From the NCBI RefSeq assembly GCF_003112675.1, contig NZ_BFAY01000007.1:1-64000 (forward strand): 64,000 nt of DNA. The letters are read 5' to 3'. How positions within the stretch are numbered: position 1 is the stretch's first letter; each line of letters opens with the position of its first letter. A program made the position numbers and the translations under genes. The notes beneath the pieces were generated by a model. That model did no database searches. It worked only from the letters and a program-made list of their open reading frames with translations, and was not told where the DNA came from. This stretch comes from Leptospira johnsonii. GTDB lineage: Bacteria; Spirochaetota; Leptospiria; Leptospirales; Leptospiraceae. Below, one piece after another: positions 54,240 to 64,000 of this stretch.

Positions 54240-56018
54240 TTACCTGCGATGAAACATTCTTTCCAGATCTTCTCTGGTTAATTTGACCAAGGTGGGTCTT
54301 CCATGAGGACAACGTGAAGGGTTTTCGCAATAACTCAAACGATTGAGCATCTCTGCGATGAGATGGTCCGAAAGTTGGTCCCCTTTTTTAACCGCGGATC
54401 TACAAGCCACACATTTTGCCATAAGATCGTATAACTCCGGCTCTGGAACTTCTTTGCCTCCGGTACGATTTAGAAAATCCAAAACGATCTCTTTTTCATG
54501 GCCGGGTAGAAAGTAACCAGGAACTTCTCGGAGGACCATTGTATCTTCTCCGAGTGAATCTAATTTTAGACCGACCTCTTGGTATTCTCCGAGCCTGTCT
54601 TTGATATCTTCCGCTTCTTGTTTAGAAACAGGAATACGAATCGGAGTAAGAAGAGGTTGGATGCCGTAATTTTTCTTTTTCAGTTTTCTCAAAACTTCTT
54701 CGTAACGGATCCTTTCGTGAGCGGTATGTTGGTCTATGATATAAAAACCATCTTCACCTTCTGCCAAGATGAATGTTTCGAATAATAATCCGAAATGTTT
54801 TTTAGGAATAAACTCAGAATGTTTGACCGGAATATCGGTTAGATCATCTAACCTGGAACCTGGACCTACAGTTTCCACGGGAAAAGAAGGAGAATGTTTT
54901 ACTCCTTCGTAAAGCGCGCCGCCCAAAAGTTGTTGTTCCGTTCCGGTAGAAGAAGAAAAGGAATATAATGTGGATTCCATCTTTTTAGGCTCGGGTCTTA
55001 AAAGCCTGTTTTTCAACTCTAAGAAGCTGACCGGTGTACTGGACCTGAGTTCTTTCTGGATCAACTGTAAGAAAAATGTATTAAATCCTTCCTCGTCCAA
55101 AAAGCGTATCTCTTTTTTAGCGGGATGAACGTTTACATCTATAGATTCAGGATCCACTTCGAAAAATAAAAAACAGTATGGATGACCGTTTGGAGGGAGA
55201 AGTTCATCATAACATTTTTTTAATAGATGAGATGAATATTTGATCTCCACAGGCCTTCCGTTCACGAATATGAATTGGCCTGTGCGGTTGGATTTATAAA
55301 AATCAGGATCGCTTATAAACCCTTTCGCTCTCCAACCCTTTTTTTCTAGTTGGACCTCCAACAAGTGGTCCCTGAAATTTTCTCCGAATAGATCAATGAT
55401 CCTTTCTTTTTTACTCTTTGGAGAAAGTCTGTGAATCTCTTTATGATCTTGGACAAATCTAAAACGTATATCTTCCCTAGCGAGTGCTTGGACAGTTACT
55501 TTGTCACGGATCTTCTTATCTTCGGAACGGACCGATTTCAAAAATTTTCTTCTGACCGGAGTATTGTAGAATAGATCCTCTACCAGGATCTTAGTTCCTT
55601 GAAAACCTGGGATGGCTTCTTTGGAAAGTATCTGACCTTTTTCGGCTCTTACCTTCCAAGCGGTCGGTAGTCCAGTTCCTGTCTCGATCGTAAGTTTGGA
55701 AACGGAAGCGATGGATGCCAAAGCTTCTCCCCTGAATCCATAAGAAGAAACTAATTCAAGATCTTTTAATGTTTGGATCTTACTCGTGGCATGTCTTTGG
55801 ATTGCAAGTGGGATATCCTCTTCTGCTATTCCGGATCCATTATCCGAAAGAAGTAAGGAGGTCAGGCCTCCATCTCTGGATTCCACTTCGATCGTGTCCG
55901 CTCCTGCGTCCACGGAGTTTTCCATCATTTCTTTCAAGACGGAGTGAGCAGATTCTATCACTTCCCCGGCGGCGATTTGATTGATTAGTTCCGGACTGAG
56001 TTCTTGGATCCTTCCCAT
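54240..56018 (-). CDS. mutL: DNA mismatch repair protein MutL
   Basis: A 592-residue MutL starting at [10 protein letters not shown], the conserved N-terminus; a longer in-frame reading to 56183 would overlap the preceding kinase gene and is rejected. It has the GHKL ATPase motifs [15 protein letters not shown] and GFRGEAL, and a C-terminal domain with [13 protein letters not shown] (the DQHAx2Ex4E endonuclease signature, with Thr for Ala), [10 protein letters not shown] and CPHGRP. So it should nick DNA itself, as in bacteria lacking MutH. It belongs to a run with VTT, the small Cys protein and rarA. Confidence 0.95.
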   Translation of the reverse strand: MGRIQELSPELINQIAAGEVIESAHSVLKEMMENSVDAGADTIEVESRDGGLTSLLLSDNGSGIAEEDIPLAIQRHATSKIQTLKDLELVSSYGFRGEALASIASVSKLTIETGTGLPTAWKVRAEKGQILSKEAIPGFQGTKILVEDLFYNTPVRRKFLKSVRSEDKKIRDKVTVQALAREDIRFRFVQDHKEIHRLSPKSKKERIIDLFGENFRDHLLEVQLEKKGWRAKGFISDPDFYKSNRTGQFIFVNGRPVEIKYSSHLLKKCYDELLPPNGHPYCFLFFEVDPESIDVNVHPAKKEIRFLDEEGFNTFFLQLIQKELRSSTPVSFLELKNRLLRPEPKKMESTLYSFSSSTGTEQQLLGGALYEGVKHSPSFPVETVGPGSRLDDLTDIPVKHSEFIPKKHFGLLFETFILAEGEDGFYIIDQHTAHERIRYEEVLRKLKKKNYGIQPLLTPIRIPVSKQEAEDIKDRLGEYQEVGLKLDSLGEDTMVLREVPGYFLPGHEKEIVLDFLNRTGGKEVPEPELYDLMAKCVACRSAVKKGDQLSDHLIAEMLNRLSYCENPSRCPHGRPTLVKLTREDLERMFHRR

Positions 56019-56055
56019 ATAGTTTGGACCCAGCTTGGAAGGATGAAATCTTATG

Positions 56056-58092
56056 TCAAGATTGGATTTCCGGTTTAGAGAGTGCGATTTCCAGGATAAA
56101 CTCAGAACCTGTGCCTGGGATACTTTGGACGGAGATATCCCCATCCATTTTCTGGGCGAGAGCCTTACAAAGTGCGAGTCCAAGCCCTGCTCCTTGGAAA
56201 GGTTTAGTTACTCCGGAATCGACCTGTTGGAATGGATTGAATATAGAACTGAGTTTATCTTCCGGAATTCCTATGCCGGAGTCTTGGACCCTAAACCTAA
56301 GTCTATAATCCAGATTGGTTTCTTGGACTTTTTCCCCGATAAGTTTGATAAACCCTTTTACCGTGAACTTCTCCGCATTTTCCAGAAGGACCAAAAGCAT
56401 TGTTTTAAATCTTTCTTCGTCCCCATCTACCGCTTCTGGAAGGTTGTCCGAAAGAGTGACACTAAAGTCCAGGTTCTTTCTGCGGATCTTGTCCTCTACT
56501 CTCATAGCAGCTTCATAGATGGAGGCCTTGAGGTTAAATCGTTTATTCAAAAGATATAATGTACCTTTTTCTAAACTGGAAGCGTCCAGCATGGAGCCTA
56601 GGATTACCATCATAGCATCCCCGCTTCTTTTAAGTAACTCCAACATTTCCTTATGTTCCGGCTTTAGATCGGAATCCAATAACATCTGAGTGATCCCAAC
56701 GATCCCGTTCATAGGAGTGCGGACCTCATGGTCTACGTTGATCAAAAATTCACTCTTCGCCTTGTTGGCAGCTTCGGCCTCGTCTCTTGCAAATTCCAAT
56801 TCCCTGGTTCTTTTCCGAACTAACTCTTCCAAATTGGTATTCAGTATCTCTTGGACCTTCTCCCTTTCTCGGAATCCGCTCAACATCTTGCTGGATAAAG
56901 AAAGAGAATTTCCCAGTACGAATATTCCGACCCCGATCCCGCTCAATTCCCAAGAGTCCAAAACTTCTGCATGAAATAATATCTCGCTTACCATGAAGAA
57001 TAGAAGAAAGATAAAACTAGTAAGATAGATATATGCTCCCACCATCCTTTGAGAAACCGCTTTTACTAAGACAACTAAGGAACAGGCTCCGTTAAATACA
57101 AAGAGTAGATAAGAAGGATTGATCAGATAAGAATAGATCGCAGGCCCAGTAAACAAAGTGATAAGTGTGAATATTCCCGCGAAGATATAACCTAACTTCA
57201 GGAATTTTTTTCCAAAGTTTACAGGAAATACTTCTAACAAAAAATGTTGGGCTAAGGGCATACCCATAAACCACGCGATAAATTCTGTTCTAAGATAAAT
57301 TTCAGGTCCCACTAAAAAATGTTCGGGGAATAATCTCACTCCAGTGGAATACAATCTTAAACCTACTGTGATGGAAAAAATTCCTAAGATCAAAGCGGAA
57401 GAATCTTTTTTATAAAATACGGATACGAAAATATGAAATAGCCCTAAGAAGAAAAGGCCTCCGCAGAGTATCCCCTCTAAGTCCCTTCTATCCATGTAAT
57501 AGCGACCGACACATTCCGCAGTGCCCAAAACAGGAGGTTTCCAAAGTCCTCCTTTTCTATACTGGTAATTGGAAATTTCAAAATCCAGATGAGCAGTTCC
57601 TTGCCAGGTAGGAAGAATGGAATAGCTGGTCCTAAGTTCTAATCCATCTTCAGTCGGATCTCCCACTTTCCCCACTTCATTGATTAGTTTTCCGTTAAAT
57701 AGTATCCTGTAATTCGTTCCTTGATCGTAAGAAACTAGATGCAAACTTTCTACAGGGGAAGAAGAAACTAAATCCACTCTATACAATGCTTTTCCGTACT
57801 TAGGGAATTCTCCCTCGTCGGAACCTGGCCAATCGTGCTTGGTCCAGCTACCTGGGATAACGCTTAGAGAAAATTTTTCAGGTTCTTTTGGAAGACTTGT
57901 GTCCGGAGTGGTGCCTAACCAGGCAAACTTCCATTCTCCGGTCATTCGAAAACATTTTCCCTGGTTCAGGGATTTTTCCCAATCTATAACACCATTCTCT
58001 AATAGAGCTTTTTTAGGAGAAGGCGAACAATATGTGAAAAACAAGAATGCCGCAAGAAGAAAGAACGGATCCTTTTTAGAGAAAATTCCCAT
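56056..58092 (-). CDS. 7TM sensor histidine kinase (7TMR-DISM type)
   Basis: A 678-residue membrane kinase. The signal segment (1-22) ends FTYC, possibly lipid-modified. A periplasmic jelly-roll, galactose-binding-like domain spans 30-200 ([20 protein letters not shown] as landmark). Seven TM helices fill 205-405, followed by a coiled coil (405-450), HisKA with H455 in DHEVRTP, and a HATPase with [18 protein letters not shown] and GAGLGLAL. The layout matches 7TMR-DISM receptors that sense extracellular carbohydrates or other ligands. No receiver is adjacent; the partner is unknown. It lies 37 bases before mutL. Confidence 0.9.
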   Translation of the reverse strand: MGIFSKKDPFFLLAAFLFFTYCSPSPKKALLENGVIDWEKSLNQGKCFRMTGEWKFAWLGTTPDTSLPKEPEKFSLSVIPGSWTKHDWPGSDEGEFPKYGKALYRVDLVSSSPVESLHLVSYDQGTNYRILFNGKLINEVGKVGDPTEDGLELRTSYSILPTWQGTAHLDFEISNYQYRKGGLWKPPVLGTAECVGRYYMDRRDLEGILCGGLFFLGLFHIFVSVFYKKDSSALILGIFSITVGLRLYSTGVRLFPEHFLVGPEIYLRTEFIAWFMGMPLAQHFLLEVFPVNFGKKFLKLGYIFAGIFTLITLFTGPAIYSYLINPSYLLFVFNGACSLVVLVKAVSQRMVGAYIYLTSFIFLLFFMVSEILFHAEVLDSWELSGIGVGIFVLGNSLSLSSKMLSGFREREKVQEILNTNLEELVRKRTRELEFARDEAEAANKAKSEFLINVDHEVRTPMNGIVGITQMLLDSDLKPEHKEMLELLKRSGDAMMVILGSMLDASSLEKGTLYLLNKRFNLKASIYEAAMRVEDKIRRKNLDFSVTLSDNLPEAVDGDEERFKTMLLVLLENAEKFTVKGFIKLIGEKVQETNLDYRLRFRVQDSGIGIPEDKLSSIFNPFQQVDSGVTKPFQGAGLGLALCKALAQKMDGDISVQSIPGTGSEFILEIALSKPEIQS

Positions 58093-58165
58093 AGAGTTGG
58101 CTATCTTTTATCGATTTGCCGGAAATCGTCCAGGACAAAATCGGATGCTGGAATCGGATCTAAAA

Positions 58166-59422
58166 TTAAACCGAATCGGCCTGAGAACTGATGAACGGAG
58201 CTTTGGGAGACAAAAAGTATCCGCTCAAAGAGGCGAATAATACCGGAGTGAAATTAGAAACTCCGGTTAATCCTGTGAGTAATATTGTGGTGCTGATAGG
58301 TGTTTTGGTCACGGAAGCGTTCACGGATGCCATAAGACAGATGAGCAAAAATGATTCGTTCTCAGACGGGAAGAAGTCCATAAAAAATCGACCGGCCACC
58401 GCTCCGACAAAAAATAAAGGTATGATAATACCACCCCTCCAGCCGCTGGAAACAGTGATATTGATCGCCAATATCTTCAATAAAGCCAAGGTCCCAAAAA
58501 AGATCCAATCCCCTTTGGTAACTACGATCTCGTTTAGCTGGTCATGGCCGAAATAACGGGTCAACGGTTCGTAATACGCAATACAACCTAATAATAATCC
58601 GCCGATCGTCGTCTTCATAAAAATAGGAAGAGCTATTTTAGAAAAAGAAAATTTAGTAATTCTGAATATCCCATAGAAGATCCAACCAACCGCCGCTCCG
58701 GCCATTCCGAACCCGATCGCGTATTGGAAGTCCTCTATTCCGCCGGGAACATATTGTGGGAATTCCCAAGTAGGTCCGATCCCCATATCTGTCATGAATA
58801 GAAATACAAAATATGCGCTACAACTGGAAAGAAACGCAGGTAATAACGCCTCGTAATATTCTACCACATGTCTATGCTGTAGGATCTCCAACGCGAATAA
58901 TGCTCCGCCTAAAGGGGATCCGAATAAAGAAGTAAATCCTGCCGCCATTCCGGCGATCGTCATGGATCTCAATTCTTCTCCTTCTAATCCTATCTTTTCA
59001 GCAAACCAACTCCCGAAAGAACCTGTGATCTGGACAAGCGGCGCCTCAGGACCAGCGCTTCCTCCGGAAGATATGCTAAGTAAAGAAGACAAACTCATAG
59101 AAGGATTATTCTTAGGGTCGAGTTTCCCTCCCCTAAAACGAATATTATCGATTACTAATGAAATTTCTCCAGGTTCTCCCAGGAAATAAATGAGAAGGCC
59201 TATACCAAGACCTGACAAGGTCATGATCAGAATTATATAATGTCCTTGGAAACCTGCTAAAAGTTTGGTGAGATATTCCAGAACTTTCCAAAACACAGCG
59301 GAGAATACTCCGGCAAATAATCCTAGGAGTACGTATAAAATACTCCATCTGGAAAGCATAAATGGATTCTTTTTAGATAAGATGAAAATTGGATTTTTAA
59401 AAAGAGCTTGGATCCGATCCAT
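58166..59422 (-). CDS. ClC-family chloride channel/transporter
   Basis: A 418-residue ClC protein with about ten or more membrane helices. Selectivity motifs are visible: GGSAGPEAPLVQITGSFGSW, corresponding to the GREGP loop but with Glu two residues later, and SGWRGGIIIPLFFVGAVAGR, the GxFxP-type loop. There are no C-terminal CBS domains. It moves chloride or another anion; exchanger versus channel cannot be told. It lies between purM and the 7TM kinase on the same strand. Confidence 0.9.
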   Translation of the reverse strand: MDRIQALFKNPIFILSKKNPFMLSRWSILYVLLGLFAGVFSAVFWKVLEYLTKLLAGFQGHYIILIMTLSGLGIGLLIYFLGEPGEISLVIDNIRFRGGKLDPKNNPSMSLSSLLSISSGGSAGPEAPLVQITGSFGSWFAEKIGLEGEELRSMTIAGMAAGFTSLFGSPLGGALFALEILQHRHVVEYYEALLPAFLSSCSAYFVFLFMTDMGIGPTWEFPQYVPGGIEDFQYAIGFGMAGAAVGWIFYGIFRITKFSFSKIALPIFMKTTIGGLLLGCIAYYEPLTRYFGHDQLNEIVVTKGDWIFFGTLALLKILAINITVSSGWRGGIIIPLFFVGAVAGRFFMDFFPSENESFLLICLMASVNASVTKTPISTTILLTGLTGVSNFTPVLFASLSGYFLSPKAPFISSQADSV

Positions 59423-59443
59423 ATTTATGCCGGTCAGAAAATG

Positions 59444-60481
59444 TCAGACAAAAAGAACAGGCTCTTTATTTTTCGAAGTGACTACTCCGATTTTATGGAC
59501 CAGTTCTCCTTTTTCTTCCAAGGCTGAGATCGCGTCGGACTCGGACTCGGGAGAAACGATGACTATGTATCCGATTCCCATATTAAAAGTGGAATACAAT
59601 TCCTTTTCGGATAAAGAAGGAAAATCCTTTTGGACTCTTGCAAAGAAAGGATTCTCAGGAAGTTTTTCTCTTTTGATCTCTACTGCCAAAGGATCAGGGA
59701 GCACTCTAGGAATGTTTTCATAAAAACCTCCTCCGGTGATATGCACCATTCCTTTGACTTCTGCCTTCTTGGTCAGATTCAGTATACTCTGAACATAGAT
59801 CCTTGTAGGACGAAGTGCGAATTCTTTTAAGAAACCGACTAACTCAGGATCTGCGGGAAGCTTTCTTCCACCTTCTAAATACAATTTACGGATCAAAGAA
59901 AATCCGTTGCTATGAGGACCGGAAGATTCCAAACCTAAAACGATATCTCCCTCTTTGATCTCGGATCCGTCTATTAAGTCTTCCTTCTCTACAGCGCCTA
60001 CAACGAACCCGCCTAAATCGTATTCGTCCGGATCCATGGTGCCAGGATGTTCTGCAGTTTCTCCGCCTAATAGCGCCGCTCCGGAAAGTTTACAACCTTT
60101 TACGATACCTGCGACGATTCTTTCCATTCTCTCCGGGACTAATTTACCGCAGGCTATATAATCTAAGAAGAATAAAGGCTCTCCACCCGAGACAAGAATA
60201 TCATTCACACACATAGCGACCAGATCTATGCCGATCGTATCATGAATATTGAATAAACGAGCGAGTTCCACCTTGGTTCCCACTCCGTCCGTGCCGCTGA
60301 GCAATATCGGGTTTTTATAATTTTTGAGGAAAGAAACGTCGAAAGCGCCTGAAAATCCTCCAAGTCCCCCGAGAACTCTGGGGCCATGGGTGGATTCCAC
60401 GTTTTGTTTGATCTTTTTAACGAATTCTTGGCCGGCTTCCGTATCGACTCCGGCGGATTTATAACTGATGTCTTCTTGCAT
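59444..60481 (-). CDS. purM: Phosphoribosylformylglycinamidine cyclo-ligase
   Basis: A 345-residue AIR synthase: N-terminal SYKSAGVDTEAG, GGFSGAFDV, LLSGTDGVGTKVELA, DLVAMCVNDILVSGGEPLFFLDY, GGETAEHPG and HITGGGFYENIPRVLP (landmarks). It closes the imidazole ring in purine synthesis using ATP. The length is normal. A possible hairpin sits over the ribosome site just upstream. Confidence 0.95.
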   Translation of the reverse strand: MQEDISYKSAGVDTEAGQEFVKKIKQNVESTHGPRVLGGLGGFSGAFDVSFLKNYKNPILLSGTDGVGTKVELARLFNIHDTIGIDLVAMCVNDILVSGGEPLFFLDYIACGKLVPERMERIVAGIVKGCKLSGAALLGGETAEHPGTMDPDEYDLGGFVVGAVEKEDLIDGSEIKEGDIVLGLESSGPHSNGFSLIRKLYLEGGRKLPADPELVGFLKEFALRPTRIYVQSILNLTKKAEVKGMVHITGGGFYENIPRVLPDPLAVEIKREKLPENPFFARVQKDFPSLSEKELYSTFNMGIGYIVIVSPESESDAISALEEKGELVHKIGVVTSKNKEPVLFV

Positions 60482-60482
60482 G

Positions 60483-60516
60483 GACCCGCTCCAGAACAGA
60501 ATTCCCGGATCGGGTC
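60483..60516 (-). promoter_or_regulatory. Inverted repeat at the purM translation start
   Basis: GACCCG (60483-60488) and CGGGTC (60511-60516) are six-base perfect arms around the purM Shine-Dalgarno (GGAG). Folding in the mRNA would limit ribosome access. It is short, so chance is possible. Confidence 0.25.
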
Positions 60517-60534
60517 TAATGCCCAGAAAAAAAG

Positions 60535-61146
60535 CTATTTCATTTGGTCGATTTGTTCCATTGCGGACAGCTCTCCTGCAGCCGCAGGGCGAACTTTTAA
60601 GGCCTTGATGCCGGGTCCCAAGTCCACAGCTTCTCCCGCTTTTATCAAAACTCTGGCCTCATCGTCTTTTCTGGTAATCTGAACGCTACCTTCACGAACT
60701 GCAAACGTTCCGGTTTCGTTGGCAGGATTCACTTGGCCCCAGAATTGGGTGCCTCTGACTGCTGCCACCACAGTAGGAGTATCAATGGAGATGGATTCGT
60801 TCTTTTTCAGTTTGGCAACTTTTACCAGAATATTGCCCGAGTTGATCTTAATATAATTTTGGTCCGCTCTCAATGCAGCGATAGAAGCCTCGGAGCCGCC
60901 CAAGAGACGAACCGTCCCTAAAGTAGTGGTTAGATCTAAGGTGGCATCCTTGTCCGTTTTTACGATTTCGGATTCCACAACACGATCGTTTGCTTTTAAG
61001 ACCGAGCCTGCTTTTTCCGCAGTCGCTTTTCCTACGAGAAAGGAGACGATTGCATCCGTAGTTTCTTCTTCTTTAGGTTTGCAGAAGAACAAAAGGCTTG
61101 GGACTAATAGGATCGTAACTAGCTTTGAGATGGATAGAGGGTTCAT
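60535..61146 (-). CDS. FecR-domain lipoprotein
   Basis: A 203-residue lipoprotein: signal segment ending LLFFC22, an acidic tether, then a FecR-type beta-helical domain at about 60-180 (NSGNILVKVAKLKKNESISIDTPTVVAAVRGTQFWG and GSVQI as landmarks). It lacks the N-terminal cytoplasmic and TM parts of true FecR anti-sigma regulators, so it is a surface or periplasmic lipoprotein with this fold. No FecI or FecA gene is near. It lies 53 bases before purM on the same strand. Confidence 0.85.
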   Translation of the reverse strand: MNPLSISKLVTILLVPSLLFFCKPKEEETTDAIVSFLVGKATAEKAGSVLKANDRVVESEIVKTDKDATLDLTTTLGTVRLLGGSEASIAALRADQNYIKINSGNILVKVAKLKKNESISIDTPTVVAAVRGTQFWGQVNPANETGTFAVREGSVQITRKDDEARVLIKAGEAVDLGPGIKALKVRPAAAGELSAMEQIDQMK

Positions 61147-61216
61147 ACGGATTCATAAAGCTAATACAAAGCGCCTAGACCGGGAACCAAAAAAAATCCC
61201 TTTAGGAAAAAAATTT

Positions 61217-62008
61217 CTACCTATTATGGGGATGAGATCCGGAACCCTTTTGCAATAATCGGGAGGCTAGACCTTCCGTTTCGTCCCTGTTTGAATTGGA
61301 AGAAAAGAACAGAGTATAGTTAGGATGCCCTTGTCGTTCATCCAAATGAAGAGATCTGACTAAATGGCGGACGGTTCCCTGGTTCCCATCGTGAAGAATT
61401 GCCTCTGGATATAGGTCTTTTATTTCGTTTTTCAAGAATACGTAATGTGTGCATCCCAACACAAGAGCATGAATCCCTTGTTCTTGCGGGATTTTTAATA
61501 TGTTTTTAAGAAGAAGTTTCGCTTCTTCCCATTTCCCATGATCCACCAATGTAGCAAGACCGTCACAATTCAGATGGACCACCCTTTCGGATGCGCCTAA
61601 TTCTGATTTTAACTCTTGTAATTTTTCTTCCCTATGAGTGACCGAGGTGGCGAGTAACGCAATTTTTTTTCCAGGATGTGCGAGAAGTGCAGGTTTAATC
61701 GCAGGCTCCATACCAAATACGGGTACGGATAATTCCTCCCTAAGTTTGGAGGCAGAGGCGGAGGTTGCGGTATTACATGCGAGAAGGATCGCGTCTACTT
61801 CTTCCCTCAAGAAAATATTACACACATTACGAGTCAGTTCCAGAACTTCTGAAGTTTGTTTCTCCCCGTAAGGAGCATGGGCCAGATCCCCGTAATACAG
61901 AAAATCAGCAGGATATGGAAGATCCAAGAGTTCCTTTAGAACGGAAAGTCCTCCCATTCCGGAATCCATCACTCCGATCTTAGGAACTCTTTCTTTATCG
62001 TTTTTCAT
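61217..62008 (-). CDS. murI: Glutamate racemase
   Basis: A 263-residue Asp/Glu racemase: N-terminal IGVMDSGMGGLSVLKEL, the two catalytic cysteines in LLACNTATSASA and LGCTHYVFL, and YYGDLAHAPYGEK. It supplies D-glutamate for peptidoglycan. The length is typical. It starts three bases after the aminotransferase stop, so the two are coupled. Confidence 0.95.
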   Translation of the reverse strand: MKNDKERVPKIGVMDSGMGGLSVLKELLDLPYPADFLYYGDLAHAPYGEKQTSEVLELTRNVCNIFLREEVDAILLACNTATSASASKLREELSVPVFGMEPAIKPALLAHPGKKIALLATSVTHREEKLQELKSELGASERVVHLNCDGLATLVDHGKWEEAKLLLKNILKIPQEQGIHALVLGCTHYVFLKNEIKDLYPEAILHDGNQGTVRHLVRSLHLDERQGHPNYTLFFSSNSNRDETEGLASRLLQKGSGSHPHNR

Positions 62009-62011
62009 ATC

Positions 62012-63316
62012 CTAGGCGGAAGTAGTATAATCCTCTATACTCTTTCTCAAAGTGTGATAGATCCAACGGAATTTTTCCTCGTCTTCTTCGAGAAGAGTGA
62101 CCCTGAAACCGTCCCTATCTGTACAGAAAGAAGAAAGTGGAACCACACAGATCCCTGTAGAAGCCAGAAGATAGTACACAAATCTACGATCCGGAGCGCA
62201 ATTCCCAAGTAAAGGGCGTATAAATTCTTCTGCCTTTGAATTAGAGATGGGAAGAGTCATCTTATCTCCGAGCACTCCCTTATCGAATGCAACGGTAAGA
62301 TAAAAAGCGCCTTTCGGTTCCACAACCGTAACACCTTTCAGTCCTTTAAAGGACTCAGTGGCGAGTTTCGCCTTCTTCTTGAACTTCTCATTTCTCTCTT
62401 TCAAATGAGGAAGGAATTGAGGATGGGAATATACTTCCGGAATCGCCATCTGAGGAAGAGTGGTAGAACATACTTCCAACATTTTAGCGTCCAAAAGGGA
62501 TTTTGCATAACGTGCAAAAACAGGATCCTTGTCTTTGTTAAAGATCTCCAACCAACCGCATCTTCCTCCTGGCCAAGGAAATTCCTTGGATACGGAACGA
62601 AGAGCCATTCCTGGCACCTTATTTCCAATCACTTCCGAAAGATGGATTGTTCCTGTTTCGGAATAATTCACATGAGCGTAGGTCTCGTCGCAGATAAGCA
62701 TTACATCGTATTTTTCTGCGATCTTTACGATCTCACGCATTACGTTTTTATCATACACAGCGCCGGTAGGATTATCCGGATTGATAAGAAGTATCCCGGC
62801 GATGGAATCGTTGTATTTGACCTTATTCTCGATATCTTCCAGATCGGGCATCCAACCCTGCTCCGGATTTAAATTATAGGTCATATGTTCATAACCGGAG
62901 TGAGCCGCTTCCGCAGAAGAAAGTGTAGAATACGCAGGGCTTGGTCCAATGACCCGTGCCTCTCTTCTTAAAAAGCCGAAAATTTTAGCGACCGCGTCAC
63001 CAAGTCCGTTAAAGAATAAAATATCATCTGCGGTAATCTGAGCTCCGCCTCTTTCGTTCACTTTATCTGCTAAAAAATTTCTGGTCTTTTCGAATCCTTG
63101 GGTAGCCGTATAGGCCCAGGATCTATCTTCCAAGATCAGATCCGAAACGATTTTTTTCATCCAAGGAGCGACCTTCTCTCCTTTTTGGATGGGATCCCCG
63201 ATATTCTCGTAAGTGATCGGAACTCCGAGAGCTTCTAACTTTTTAGCGACTCCTACGATCTGACGGATCTCGTAAATGAGAGCATCAGCACCGCTATGAA
63301 CGATATTTCTTCTCAT
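62012..63316 (-). CDS. PLP-dependent class I/II aminotransferase
   Basis: A 434-residue fold-type I aminotransferase: NGLGDAVAKIFGFL, INPDNPTGAVYDKNVM, ICDETYAHV and the PLP lysine in LRSVSKEFPWPGGRCGW. It resembles alanine/aspartate-type enzymes; substrate is not certain. It is followed at three bases by murI, and glutamate/alanine supply for cell wall synthesis is a plausible link. Confidence 0.88.
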   Translation of the reverse strand: MRRNIVHSGADALIYEIRQIVGVAKKLEALGVPITYENIGDPIQKGEKVAPWMKKIVSDLILEDRSWAYTATQGFEKTRNFLADKVNERGGAQITADDILFFNGLGDAVAKIFGFLRREARVIGPSPAYSTLSSAEAAHSGYEHMTYNLNPEQGWMPDLEDIENKVKYNDSIAGILLINPDNPTGAVYDKNVMREIVKIAEKYDVMLICDETYAHVNYSETGTIHLSEVIGNKVPGMALRSVSKEFPWPGGRCGWLEIFNKDKDPVFARYAKSLLDAKMLEVCSTTLPQMAIPEVYSHPQFLPHLKERNEKFKKKAKLATESFKGLKGVTVVEPKGAFYLTVAFDKGVLGDKMTLPISNSKAEEFIRPLLGNCAPDRRFVYYLLASTGICVVPLSSFCTDRDGFRVTLLEEDEEKFRWIYHTLRKSIEDYTTSA

Positions 63317-63341
63317 GTCTAGCCTTATGATTTTAGAAAAA

Positions 63342-64000
63342 TTATTTCTGTATCAATCGAACGGTCAGTTCTTGCAGGGATTTTTCCCTGTAGATCCTAA
63401 GTTTTAACCTGCCGCCTAATCCTACTATTCCTACCTGTTCCCTCAGATCATTAATATTTTTAACTTGGACTCCGTTTGCTTCCATAATGAAATCATATCG
63501 TTTTAAACCGGAACTTTCCGCAGAAGATCCTGAATCCATATCATATACCAAGACCCCATTCCAATCGGCTGGAATTCCAAGAGCCTTTCTATGATCCGGA
63601 AGTGGGACAGTCGCCATCACACCTAAGGTAGCAGGCCGGATAATCCTTCCTTTATTCTCTTCGATCAGCTGGATTATCTTTTTGGCATAATTCATCGGGA
63701 TGGCAAAACCGATGCCGGTATTTCTACCGGAGTCGCTTCGGATCAACCGATTGATCCCGATGACTTCTCCGTAAATATTGAGAAGAGGTCCTCCGCTGGA
63801 ACCCGGGTTGATCATGCTATCGGTTTGGATATGGGTTTGGCCGGTTTCGTCCAGATCTTCTCTATATTTTGCAGAAACCACGCCTACCGAAAAAGATCTT
63901 TCCAACCCGAAAGGAGAGCCGATCGCAATCGCCCAATCTCCTACTTCAATTTTGTCAGAATCACCGAAAGAAACTGGCTTAAGTCCACTGCCTTCTTTAA
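63342..64000 (-). CDS. HtrA/DegP-type serine protease, 5' end beyond the window
   Basis: The frame is open to the window edge, giving 219 visible codons; the true start lies outside. The upstream visible part reads VSFGDSDKIEVGDWAIAIGSPFGL, the HtrA block before the active site. The nucleophile is in NPGSSGGPLL. One PDZ domain fills the C-terminal ~100 residues (RPATLGVMATVPLP, GVLVYDMDSGSSAESSGLKRYDFIMEANG). It is probably an envelope quality-control protease. Only one PDZ follows the protease domain, as in DegS/HhoB-like forms. Confidence 0.9.
   Translation of the reverse strand, partial: KEGSGLKPVSFGDSDKIEVGDWAIAIGSPFGLERSFSVGVVSAKYREDLDETGQTHIQTDSMINPGSSGGPLLNIYGEVIGINRLIRSDSGRNTGIGFAIPMNYAKKIIQLIEENKGRIIRPATLGVMATVPLPDHRKALGIPADWNGVLVYDMDSGSSAESSGLKRYDFIMEANGVQVKNINDLREQVGIVGLGGRLKLRIYREKSLQELTVRLIQK

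Noticed and set aside
54240..56183. Longer MutL beginning at 56183
   Set aside because: Its first 55 residues do not resemble MutL and would overlap the upstream kinase gene; [10 protein letters not shown] at 56018 is the conserved start.
56053..56559. 168-codon plus-strand frame opposite the 7TM kinase
   Set aside because: Antisense to the HATPase-coding region; the kinase frame is clearly the real gene.

Overview
The window reads as chromosomal DNA of a Leptospira-type spirochaete. Pointers are the many SpoIIE-type phosphatases, Cache-domain receptors and multi-PAS kinases, spirochaete-style lipoproteins, an Ig-like repeat surface lipoprotein, and the moderate-to-low GC with AT-rich intergenic spacers. 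I cannot name a species from sequence alone. I saw no rRNA, tRNA, insertion sequence, phage or CRISPR array. The only RNA gene I can support is RNase P RNA.

Layout. 0.2-9.8 kb: an AraC regulator, a fatty-acid hydroxylase-type membrane enzyme, a patatin lipase, a sigma-factor-like protein, a secreted cysteine-repeat protein, a thioredoxin-fold protein, TerC, a C69 peptidase and a membrane SpoIIE phosphatase coupled to a thioesterase. 9.9-15.7 kb: rnpB, then a minus-strand operon of a 1,518-residue Ig-repeat lipoprotein followed by two Bor/Iss-like lipoproteins. 16.2-22.4 kb: a HAMP-SpoIIE phosphatase coupled to a TPR protein, an acyltransferase, a secreted TPR protein behind a near-perfect sigma-54 promoter, and hpf with a coupled TPR protein. 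22.4-30.7 kb: an ECF sigma factor with a probable membrane anti-sigma, PilZ with MBOAT, DUF3332, DUF192, enoyl-CoA hydratase, another SpoIIE phosphatase and a putative metalloprotease lipoprotein.

30.8-47.7 kb is a signalling island. It holds two chemoreceptors whose C-terminal 414 residues look identical, a 7-PAS/GAF histidine kinase, a Cache histidine kinase with an HQ H-box, a stand-alone receiver, and a REC-EAL phosphodiesterase. Divergent from the phosphodiesterase is a protein that fuses a 2Fe-2S ferredoxin domain, a class III adenylate cyclase and a haem peroxidase domain. This last protein is the most unusual thing in the window: it has the parts to couple redox or peroxide status to cAMP. 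Three receptors in the island share one Cache-type sensor.

47.7-64 kb is mostly housekeeping: hisC, a 56-codon small gene with a strong ribosome site, OsmC, an ArsR-controlled five-gene operon with two visible operators, rarA, a VTT membrane protein, mutL, a 7TM histidine kinase, a ClC channel, purM, a FecR lipoprotein, murI, an aminotransferase and the 3' part of an HtrA protease that runs off the end.
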